64,000 bases of DNA, from positions 92,876,865 to 92,940,864 of the forward strand of contig OZ020269.1 of the NCBI GenBank assembly GCA_963971225.1. Direction: 5' to 3'. Source of the stretch: Melieria omissa (Eukaryota; Arthropoda; Insecta; Diptera; Ulidiidae). Each line of letters starts with the position of its first letter. Position 1 is the first letter of the stretch. This document shows, one piece after another, positions 24,662 through 34,400 of this stretch. A model generated the notes under the pieces. It was not told the origin of the DNA and did not search any database. It worked only from the letters and a program-made list of their open reading frames with translations. The position numbers and the translations under genes were made by a program.

Positions 24662-25405
24662 TTCGACACAGTGGGTCCTTTTTCATGCGCCAGTCCGAGT
24701 TTGTTAAATTCAAAGCCAGGATACACAGCTTTCTGGAATTCTTACGGACTAAGATTTTCTCTAGTTTTCCTGCCATGGAATTAATCGACACAGACCACCA
24801 GTGGGTCTGTTTTCTCTCTTTAAAGCCACAGAGTTTTCTGATTCCGTCTGTTTCCTTAACCCTTTAACTGGTTAAATTGGCTTCAAAAAACTTTTTCTGC
24901 CTGCTTAAATATTTTCAGCGAAGAATTTTTCAAACGATACAGTGACAAACTGTGTCGTTTAGTACCCATATCGCCTTATACATACAGCTGCGGTCAAAAT
25001 AATAGTAGTACGCATACAACGAAAAGAAAATTAAGAAAAAATAATCTGCTTTTTTTTACAAATATTTATTTTGTATTTTTTTTAACAAGTTATATGTGTT
25101 AACAATGCAATCATAAAAGAAAACTTAAGAATTAAACTCAGTTTGGTTTGATTTAAATTAAATGCGTCAAAAGCTCCAAAATATGGACGGTCAAAAAAAT
25201 AGTAGTTCGCTTTACTTTCATAAAAATGAAGCAAAAATTATGTTTCATTTTAAAACATTTAGTGGTTAAATAGTAATAACGTAATTTTTCTTCAAATTAA
25301 TATTTAGTTGCGTGACTGTTGTTTGACTATTACTGCAGCACAGAGCCGATGCATTGAAATAACCAAATTTTCATATCTTTCTCTAGGGGCGTGGTCTACT
25401 GCTTC

Positions 25406-25717
25406 TCAAAGTTGATTATTATTTAAAAGATTATTGTGAGCATCTGCTCTCTTCACGTCACACCACAAATTTTTAATTATATTGAAGTCTGGTGATTGTG
25501 CGAGCCATTCCATAACCCTAATCCTGCTTTTGCGAAGCTCCTTTCGTGCGACCTTTCTTGTATGCTTTAGGTTATAATCCTGTTGGAAGACCCAAAGCAA
25601 TGGCGTTTTTTCACTGACATACGGTAGCACGATTTCCTGCAAAATTCGTACACATACACATCGATCCATCGTTTTCTTGATCAAATAAATAGCGCCACTC
25701 CATAAAACGTAGGACAT
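25406..25717 (-). pseudogene. Tc1-like transposase C-terminal part, left arm
   Basis: About 103 codons, reading through MDRCVCVRILQEIVLPYVSE, WVFQQDYNLKHTRKVA and WLAQSPDFNIIKNLW to the stop near 25,406. QQD..KHT and the SPDxNxIxNLW block are the second and third catalytic regions of Tc1 transposases. The position normally held by the third catalytic Glu (IEN) is Lys here (IKN), so the domain should be inactive. The N-terminal DNA-binding half and the first Asp are absent. It differs from the right-arm copy by one seen residue (TPL versus TPM). Confidence 0.88.
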
Positions 25718-25768
25718 GCATTTATTTATTCAGCATGTCTTACGTTTTATGGAGGTGGCGCTATTTAT

Positions 25769-26047
25769 TTGATCAAGAAAACGATGGATCGATGTGTATG
25801 TGTACGAATTTTGCAGGAAATCGTGCTACCGTATGTCAGTGAAAAAACGCCAATGCTTTGGGTCTTCCAACAGGATTATAACCTAAAGCATACAAGAAAG
25901 GTCGCACGAAAGGAGCTTCGCAAAAGCAGGATTAGGGTTATGGAATGGCTCGCACAATCACCAGACTTCAATATAATTAAAAATTTGTGGTGTGACGTGA
26001 AGAGAGCAGATGCTCACAATAATCTTTTAAATAATAATCAACTTTGA
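25769..26047 (+). pseudogene. Tc1-like transposase C-terminal part, right arm
   Basis: Mirror image of the left-arm remnant and the same frame content, ending at the stop at 26,045-26,047. It carries the same Glu-to-Lys change in the NIIKNLW block. The shared inactivating change means the arms were duplicated or converted after inactivation. Confidence 0.88.
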
Positions 26048-26694
26048 GAAGCAGTAGACCACGCCCCTAGAGAAAGATATGAAAATTTGGTTATTTCAAT
26101 GCATCGGCTCTGTGCTGCAGTAATAGTCAAACAACAGTCACGCAACTAAATATTAATTTGAAGAAAAATTACGTTATTACTATTTAACCACTAAATGTTT
26201 TAAAATGAAACATAATTTTTGCTTCATTTTTATGAAAGTAAAGCGAACTACTATTTTTTTGACCGTCCATATTTTGGAGCTTTTGACGCATTTAATTTAA
26301 ATCAAACCAAACTGAGTTTAATTCTTAAGTTTTCTTTTATGATTGCATTGTTAACACATATAACTTGTTAAAAAAAATACAAAATAAATATTTGTAAAGA
26401 AAAGCAGATTATTTTTTCTTAATTTTCTTTTCGTTGTACGCGTACTACTATTATTTTGACCGCAACTGTATATGTGTATCATAGTTGAGTTTTAGTTCCA
26501 TAGTAGGTGTTATATTCAAGCTCATATAACCTATGTAAGGAGTGAACCAGAAAAATTTTAGAATTTTTACGCATCTAGTATACGAAAATGCCTTGAGTTA
26601 GGAGGCTGCTATTTGCGAGTGAAAGTAAGTATCTATAAATATTGCAGTTTCTTGCTATATTAGTCAATTGCATATTGGATCTACTTAAGTCAAC

Positions 26695-27700
26695 ATGTCC
26701 AGTCCGCAAAAGTGCTGCCACAAATTAAGACTGGACATTTACTTGACTGATAAGACGAAGTCTAGACTAAGCATTGCAAGGGAAAGCAAAGCGAGCGTAG
26801 CGACGGTTTATAATGTTATAAACAACTACATCGTGGGAAACTCCACCTACAGAGCCGAAGAATCAGGCAGAAAAAAGGGTCCAAGAAACCCAGAAGTGCT
26901 GAAAAGGGTTGTTAGCACATATCCGAATAACCCCACGAGGTCGGCTCGAGATGTTGCAGCTGCATCAGGCACATCGCAATCAACTGAGATGCTATATAAG
27001 CGAAGTCAAGGGTAAAGGACCTACGAACTGCAGAAAGTGCCTGACCGGTCGGAAGCAAAAGAAAAAATAGCGAAGACGCGAGCTCGAAAATTGTATGACG
27101 ATTACGTAACGAAGTTTGATTGCGTGATTCTCGATGATGAAACCTACTGTAAGGCGGACTTTAAGCAGTTGCCTGGGAATGCCTATTTCACTAAAAACAA
27201 TAAGAATGGAGCACAAAGAAAATACTTTGAAGTGAACTACACCAAATTTCCAAAACGCTTCATGGTTTGGCAAGCTATTAGCATCTGCGGTCTACGGAGC
27301 AAGGCGTTCCTTACGAAAGGAACAATTAACTCTAGAATTTATATAGAAAAATGCCTGCAAAAACGCCATCAACCATTTATTGAATAGCACAAAGGGACAG
27401 TTTTGTTTTGGCCAGACCTAGCGACAAGCCACTACTCCAGGTTAACTATGGAATGGTATGAAGGAGATTGTGTCACGGTGGTCCCAAAAGAGGCAAATCC
27501 TCCTAACTGCCCAGAACTTCGGCCTATTCAAAGATATTGAGCTGTAATGAAGCAAACCAAAAAAGTTTGGAAAAATTATGTACAGTACCGAAATCGATGG
27601 AGGCAAGCCTATGCAGTAGTCACCGAACGTACTGTCCAGTCTTTAACTAAAAACGTTGGGAAGAATATAAACAAATTTTGCAACCACTTATTATATTTCA
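26695..27700 (+). pseudogene. Decayed IS630/Tc1-mariner transposase, DD37E type
   Basis: Starts with ATG at 26,695 and reads a helix-turn-helix region (SRLSIARESKASVATVYNVI), then after frame damage near 27,000 continues with ARKLYDDYVTKFDCVILDDE, FVVWQ-like MVWQAISICG and KGTINSRIYIEKCLQKR. A stop interrupts after PFIE (27,385). The second catalytic region is WPDLATSHYS and the third NPPNCPELRPIQRY. Between the second Asp and the third position there are 37 residues, which fits the DD37E (ITmD37E) group, but the third Glu is Gln and the following Trp codon is a stop. A C-terminal piece (KKVWKNYV..TVQSLTKNVGK) lies at 27,547-27,680. Terminal repeats were not identified. Confidence 0.8.
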
Positions 27701-27825
27701 TGACATTTTTTTGTAAATTAATGCATAAAAAACTGCAGTTTATTTTAGTAAAATCAGACTATTTCACCTTTTTAATGTGTCCTCTTACTAATGTCCGATT
27801 GGATATTCGTTGGGTATTCAGCAGC

Positions 27826-28140
27826 GGCCGTAGCTCAGCTGGCTAGTGCGTTGGGCCGCGAGTCAAATGCGACGCTCGAACCGAAGATTCAATACTCCGT
27901 TGCGCTAACACCGAAAAAAAAAGAAAAACAACCATTTTTTCGTTCGGCGGCTGTCCTCTCAGGAGGAAATGGCAAACCTCTGAGAGTAAAATTGCCTATG
28001 AAAAAGCTCCCAACTCGCCGTTCGGAAACTGTAGGTTCCTTCCACCCGCGGACAAAATTCACACGCACAACATGGATGGTTGCGTGTAGCTAGGCCTCAG
28101 TCTCGTAGTCGGGCTGTCGTGCCAGTCAAGAAGAAGATTC
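27826..28140 (+). repeat. tRNA-derived SINE (family 1), near-complete copy
   Basis: The head begins gcggccgtagctcagctggc, with an A-box-like TAGCTCAGCTGG at 27,831 and a B-box-like GATTCAATACTCC at 27,886, giving an internal pol III promoter layout. An A-rich linker and a body follow, the body containing aatggcaaacctctgagag and aactcgccgttcggaaactg, then an aagaagaag tail. A head-only fragment of the same family lies at 18,228-18,344. Not an intact tRNA. Confidence 0.8.
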
Positions 28141-28260
28141 AGCCAATGTGTATGTCCTTTAAAAAGGACTTGCTTCGGTCAGAAAATGAAAAACTAAATA
28201 TACCAGGCTACTATAAATGACCTCTAGTTCCACGTCTTTATCAAAATTTGGGTGAGTCTC
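28141..28260. repeat. Diverged arm of the long-inverted-repeat MITE family
   Basis: cctttaaaaaggactt, gaaaatgaaaaacta, atgacctctagttcca follow the order of the right arm of the copies at 41.9 and 43.8 kb (ccttttaaaa..gaaatgaaaaactgag..ggtctctagtttca). The other arm was not found. Confidence 0.45.
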
Positions 28261-29060
28261 GGCAATAAAAAAATTGTTTCGCGCGGTGTGATAAATGTAA
28301 AGTTGGTGTTTTCACTCAGTGCATCATAACTTTTTTGTTTTTCTTTCAATTCTATTGATGTTAAGCTTAATATTTGCTTAGATATCTTTCCTCTTAGATT
28401 TTAAAACTAGAGGAGATAATATATTTTATCTATAAAAAAACATTCGAAAATTAATGATTTTTTTAAATGGCCGAAAAATTCACTATTCTACAACTTTTAC
28501 CGTCAGTAACTTCCCCAAACCATCCTTCTCATCATTTGGACAATCTGTATATCGCTGGAAAGGCTAAAGTATTATGTTCTGACCGACGGACAGTTTGTGT
28601 TAGTTGGATGATTCGTTTACGAGATATGTGCTCATAACTGAAACAACAGGGAAAACCTCGTTTTTCAAAGATTTTTCGAAAACGAAATTTTTTGATTTTC
28701 AGTTTCGTGTTCAGCGGCCAAAAATTTGTCTAGAAAATACTTTTAGTTTTAGGTGCACGCGATTGACCCATTGTTTGTCTAGTAGTGTAATCAAAGAACG
28801 TCTACATTTGATCAGTTTTTACCTTAAAAGATTTTTTATTGGCATTCAGCTTCGGCTTCTGGTTGAATATTTTAATTATGTTGAATATTCTGCTTCGGCC
28901 GAATATTCTGCTTCGGCTTCGGTCGAACACTACTACTTTCTATTCCTACACATTCGGTAGTTTGGTACTTACTTCATCTAAATCGGTCCAGTGGTTTTTG
29001 GTGGCCCAAAAAACCACATCATACCAGTGTGCCTGCAGCAGCGAAAGGGTTAAATACCAA
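28261..29060. other. AT-rich stretch of probable repeat origin
   Basis: No gene recognised. A gaatattctgcttcggcc phrase is repeated at 28,880-28,925. The block ends with gaaagggttaa near 29,045, resembling the GGGTTAA end of the piggyBac-like MITEs, but no matching left end was found. Confidence 0.3.
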
Positions 29061-31090
29061 ACACTCCACACAATGGGCCTTTGTTGCCTTCGCCTTCCAG
29101 TTGGGACAAATGGCATCGCAAGTGATCACATTAATCCAAACTCATTTGTAAAATTTTCATTTGAAGGCATTTAATCCTCGTTGGCTTTAATGACATCAAT
29201 GTAAGCTCAACTTGACGAAGTCGAAAAATGAATAACTGCAAAACAGACAATTGGCCGCAGAACCAAATGCCCAACCAGTCACAAGTTTAATGCAACTTTA
29301 AACCCCATCAACAGCAACACTCGCATCAGCATCAAAGCAATGGGAAACAAAATGTTTGCGATTTGTTGGTGTGCGGCGCCAATTTGACACTTTTTATTTT
29401 AACACTTGTTGGCCGATGTAGCGGCCGCCAGCTGTTTGCTACACACGCGAACGCAAACACACGCAAAGTGTGGGGGTCAACAGAAGCAATGAAGGCAAAT
29501 CAGAAGCAAAGCGGAAATAGAAGAATTATGATTTAAAAAAGAAAAAGAACTAAAAGCAGAAAAATACAAAGAAAGGAAGAAGAAGAAGCAACTAAAAATT
29601 TGTTTTTTGTGTAAAAGCTGCCATTGCGTGTTGGGGTTAAGAAAAGCGCACAGCTCGCGCCAAAAGCGCCGCCAGGTGCCGAGTGATTAGAGCCCAAAAC
29701 GTTGGTCGCTTCTGCCGCACTGCTTTCGTTGATGATGATGATTGATGCTTCATGTGTTGCACAACAACAATGCGACAATTTTGCAACAGCTTGTCTCGTT
29801 GTTAGTGGAAAATAAATAAACACAGATTAAAAACAGTTTTTGATTGATTTTTGAAAATTTGTATTTTTATTGGTAAATTATTTCTAGGTTTTGAGTATCG
29901 TATAAAAAAAGATCTTACAAAAACAATGCACACACGCGCCAATTGACGGTGTTGTATTTATTGTTGTTTTGTTGTTTTTTTTGTATATTATGTAAAATTT
30001 GAATGTTGCTTTTAATTGAATTGACAATAAAAACTCGAGCGCGCAATTTTGTTTTATTCGTTTTTTAATTATTTTGTTTTGCGTTTTTGTTTTTAATTTC
30101 TGTAAATGCAAAAGTTTTTTTTTTACACACTGTAATTTGTTGTTGTTGTTGTTGTTTTCTGCAGCTTATTGCTGCAATATTTCACCACTTATTGTCGGAA
30201 TTATCGCTAATACATTTTTATGTATTTATATGTAAACTTAATTGTATTTGTAATGTATATAAAAATTTACTTTTGAGTGTGTGTGTGTGTTTTCTTCATT
30301 TCTTGAATGGGTCTGCAATTTTTTAAAAACGAAAATTTACAGAATATTTTAATGACAATGCTTTTAAAACCTTTTTTAAACAATTTTCATTTTCATTTGA
30401 ATTTATTTGATGATGTTTTTTATTTTTTCCGCTTGATTTGTTGTTGTTGTTTAAACTATGCTGTAACTATGACATATACGAATATGCGTAAATATATATG
30501 TATATATGTATGTATAATGTATGTATATATGAATAGGGTAAATATGTCGATTTGTGACTTGAACTCTCTCTCTTTCTTTCTCACTTAACTCTCTTCACAA
30601 TTTAGCGCTCTCTCATTCTTTAGTGTTCTGTCTCTTTCTGTCTAAAATCTCTGGAGATGTCCCTAAGCAGACAAAGGTTCGATGCGGCATCAAAAACACT
30701 TCAACGACTATGCAATGCTGTGTACATATATATATACTTATATATATGTGTGTGTGTTATGTATTTCATATAAATGTACTTAATGCATAACTAAAACCTA
30801 ATACAACAACTGCATGCAAAAGTTGCCTAAAACTAACCAAAAACAAAAAAAAATTATTATTACCTAAAATCCTAAAATGAAAGTGAAGTAATGAAGTAAT
30901 GTTTAAGTCTATGTTTTGTTTTTGTTTTTGTTGCTTAAACTATGGAGAAAAAAAAAATCTGAAAACCTGCTGCGGCTCTCCACTATTATTATTGTTGTTG
31001 TTGTTGGTTTGACAATTTCAAAAGACCGCCCGACCGCACGCACAAATTTGATTGATGAGTGTGTTCGGGCATGTGGGACGGCGCGCACTT
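29061..31090. other. Non-coding block downstream of the nephrin-family gene
   Basis: No coding gene seen. Contains GTT runs (30,138-30,155), TG (30,276-30,290), and TATATG/TATG microsatellite runs (30,490-30,535 and 30,725-30,755). The part nearest the receptor gene may be its 3' untranslated region if longer poly(A) sites are used. Confidence 0.4.
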
Positions 31091-31094
31091 GTTG

Positions 31095-31459
31095 CCGGCA
31101 ACAGCGTTGCCACATGTTTATTGCTGCAGTCACTCTTGCTTGCAGCTGCCGAGCCGAGCAGGTAATTATCACAGCCTATGAGGCACAAAATGCCTTGCAG
31201 TTTCCCTCATTTTTCGGCCACAATGTGTGTAATTCAGCATTGGGCCGTTTTGTATTATTCGTAGTGTTGTTGTTGTTGTTTATGTTTTCTACTTGAGTGT
31301 TTCGAATATTCGTTCATACATAATTGTTGTAAATTGAAATGTTCGTGTTGTGGTAATCAGTCTAATTAATAATAAATATTTGAGAGACGAAACGAGAAGC
31401 TCTTTGAGATTCCGACAAAGCAATCAACGCTGCGAGCCATCGGCCAACGCCAGCCACAT
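31095..31459 (-). other. Candidate 3' untranslated region of the nephrin-family gene
   Basis: Follows the proposed stop codon at 31,460-31,462. A minus-strand AATAAA lies at 31,117-31,122, about 340 bases after the stop. Further AATAAA motifs occur near 30,404 and 29,953. The true end is not determinable from sequence alone. Confidence 0.3.
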
Positions 31460-31468
31460 TTAATATGT
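31460..31468 (-). CDS. hbs: hbs candidate terminal exon (Thr-Tyr-stop)
   Basis: A very strong acceptor (pyrimidine run ttctgttttctctctctttgcag, complement of 31,469-31,491) is followed in the required phase 0 by ACA TAT TAA. Joined to the donor at 32,489 this ends the protein ...SYPPV-TY. The alternative is read-through of the donor, which would add VSVK and a stop at 32,475. The exon choice is inference from splice-site quality. Confidence 0.5.
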   Translation of the reverse strand, partial: TY

Positions 31469-34400
31469 CTGCAAAGAGAGAGAAAACAGAAGAAGGAGAT
31501 GGAATTAATTAGGAAGTGAATATAGAATAATTAAGAGACTTCAGGTTGCTTGCGAACAGGGGCGGATTTAGAAAAATATTTGAGGGGGGATTTCAAAAAG
31601 TAAACCATAGAGAGGAAACAGAAGAAGGAGAAGGACTAATTAGGAAGTGAATATAGAATAATCATGAGAGTTCAGGTTGCTTGCGAACAGGGGCGGATTG
31701 AAGAAAATATTTGGGGGGAGGCGGGTTTCAAAAAGTAATTCTTTAATATTTAATATTCATAAAATGCCTTTAAATTTGTAGGTTTAAAGTCGATCCTTAT
31801 ATTTCAGGGGGAGGGGTTTCAACCCCCAAACACCCCTTTCTCCTGGAACCGCCACTGCAGAATAACCAAGAGTCTTCAGGCTGCTTTCGAACGACATATT
31901 TATAAAGTCAAGTGGGAATGAAACAATATCTTCCCGAAATCAACTCAAGCAATTGTCCCCAGTGGCTCCAGTGGCGCACCAAAGCAAGGTTTTGGAGTTT
32001 CAAGCCCTAAAATATCTATCCTTTACAACAATTTTGTGCAACAAATATGGTTTCAAATGGCTTTGAGCTCAAAATTTATGTGTAGAGCCCAGTGGCGCAC
32101 GCAGGATTTCATTTGGCGGGAGGGGACCGGGGGGTTACTTACAATTTTGAAGCTCGATTCCAATTAAAACCATATTTTGCAGCAGCAGTTTTTGTCCTTG
32201 GGGGTTAACACCCTCCAAAACACCCCCCTTGTGTGGACGTCCCTCGTAGAACCCCCCATAAAAAAAAGTCCAGTCCAAAATTGAAAACTATTTCTTCTTT
32301 TCAAGGTGTACTTGTCGCTCATGTTGAAATATTTTGCACCAGCAATTTTTGTCTTTGGGGAGTTAGCACCCTCCAAACCAGCGCCCTTCTGTGGACATCC
32401 CTCGTAGAACCCTCCATTAAATAAAGTCCAGTTTGCACCACTGGTCACACCCCCTTAAAAATTACAAGTCGAAATTATTTCACACTCACCACCGGCGGAT
32501 AGGAGATGTACTTGTCGCTCATGTTGAAGTAGGAGCCGTCGGGCGGCGGCGCTGGCGACGGCGACGAAATGTAGCTACCCTTGATGACCAGCGACGAGGC
32601 AGGCGACGGCGACGGTATGTACAACCCGTTCGAAATCAGCATGTGATCGTCTTTGGAACGCGCCATCGCACCATCCATGCCGCTATTTCGATGACTGTGA
32701 CGCTTCGGATTGGGCAACGTGCGCGTAAAGTCCGGATTGCACATGTAGGGCGGCGTGCACATGGAGCTCTCCTGATACTTGGGCGGATAGGCCGTTGACT
32801 GTATGATGTCCACATTCTCCACCAGATATGTGGAGGCGGCCTTCTTGTGCACATCGGTGGCCTGCAAAGCAGTAATGGGCAGCTAAAGTGTGTTCGAGGG
32901 GCGAGAGTGAAAATGTGTGCGCATGTATTAGTTAAGCATTAGTGTGTTAGTGAGCAATGTATGTAGATGTCTTTTCAGTTAATGTATCTACCTTGTAGAC
33001 CGACTGGTTGTCGTCCTTGGAGTAGGCATCGTCGTTGGGACTCTCCGCTTCTGTCGAATTCTTGTTCTGGCGTCGTATAACAAACCAGGCCACGAGCGCC
33101 GCATTCAGCACCAACAACACCATGGCAGCGGACGTGATGCCAATTATCATAAAGTTGGGCATTTCGTCCTTTTCGGCAAACTCTGCTGTGTACGGCGTGG
33201 AACCTGTTGAGTAAAGAGTTGAATGAGCCCCTTACTTACTTGCGTCGCCTGTTGCACTCACCCTTGGCCAAGGTCAGCTTGATGTCTGGCAGAAATTTGC
33301 TGCCGCCCGCCTCGTTCGCAGCCATCACGGAAAACAAATAGGTGCCGCCCGGCTTGAGACCCTCCAGCGTGATGTTCAGACGTCCCGGCTTGCCGTCCAC
33401 GAACTTGTACTTGTCCTCGCCCTGCAGCTTGTAGCGCAGCCTATAGTAGACGGGCAGGCCGCCGTCAAAGCCCGGCGTCCACATCAGCTCCAGCGCGCCA
33501 TCGTCCGTCACATTGCCCACGCGCAGCTCCAGCGGCATGTCCGGTCGCACCGGCTTCGAGAACTCCAACGTGGAGCTGGCCTGGCCATGTGCATTGCGTG
33601 CCACACACTCGTACTGACCGTAGTCGTCGTTGCCCGTATTGTCCACGTACAGCGTCGACTCGTAGGTGTAGGGGTCCACTCGGCGCTCGACTGCCTTGAA
33701 TTTGCTGCGCCGCTGCAGCTTCAGGTCCTTGCCGCCGCGACGCCACACAAAGTTGGGCTGCGGCGCCGCGAGCGCGCGACACACAATGCGCGCGCGTTCG
33801 CCCAAACGCGCAGCGAAGCGTGTAAACGCCGGCGTATGGTTTAGCTCGGGAGCAGCTGAAGATGTAAGGAAGAGAAGCGGAACGGTTAGACGGAAGCAGT
33901 TCGGTTTTTGCCAATGTAGCCGAAACTTACTTTGCACAATCAACAACGCATTGCGCTGATCCGGCGGTCCGCGCTGATTGTCCGCCGTGCACGTAAAGTT
34001 GCCCACATCGGTGCGCTGCACGTTCCGGATGTGCAAATACGACGTGCCATTCTCGAAGGTGGTGGTGGTGCGCGCCGTCAGGTCGTAGCCGCTGCGCGAC
34101 CAGCGCACATGCTCCGCCGCGAGCGGATGCGCGTTTACCGCACACTCGAGCACCGCATCCTCGCCCACAACGAAGCTGCCGCTGCCATCCGACACCGACT
34201 CGATGGCGGGCGGGTCTGCAAACATGCAATCGAACTCGTAAGCAAACAAACCCCAAACAAAGCGGCAACGCGCGCACTGTTTACTTACATTCGACCGCAA
34301 CGTGAATTTCAATCATGGCGGTGCCCTGCGAGTTCATGGCCTCGCACACATAGCTGCCGGCATCGTTGCGGTGCAGCGTGGTGATGTTGAGCAGTGCGCC

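Larger units (their letters stand above)
24985..26468. mobile_element. Palindromic head-to-head Tc1-like element, 1.48 kb
   Basis: TA flanks both ends (24,983-24,984; 26,469-26,470). The left end reads CAGCTGCGGTCAAAATAATA and the right end, inverted, CAGTTGCGGTCAAAATAATA. The whole element is an inverted duplication: the arm 24,985-25,717 is repeated inverted in 25,731-26,468 with only a handful of differences seen, around a spacer of about 13 bp (atttatttattca). Each arm has an internal direct repeat of the terminus (ggtcaaaaaaatagtagt near 25,190 and its mirror near 26,250) and the C-terminal part of a transposase. Confidence 0.95.

Noticed and set aside
27826..27900. tRNA gene at the family-1 SINE head
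   Set aside because: Mismatched B-box, no acceptor stem, A-rich linker and SINE body follow.
28604..28960. 118-codon frame as a gene
   Set aside because: AT-rich, contains a short local repeat (EYSASAEYSASAS), no domain, and lies in a repeat-rich stretch.
33932..34384. 150-codon plus-strand frame opposite the hbs exons, and similar ones at 34,723-35,088 and 35,557-35,910
   Set aside because: They lie antisense to well-supported, GC-rich Ig exons, cross introns, and show no domain; they are shadows.
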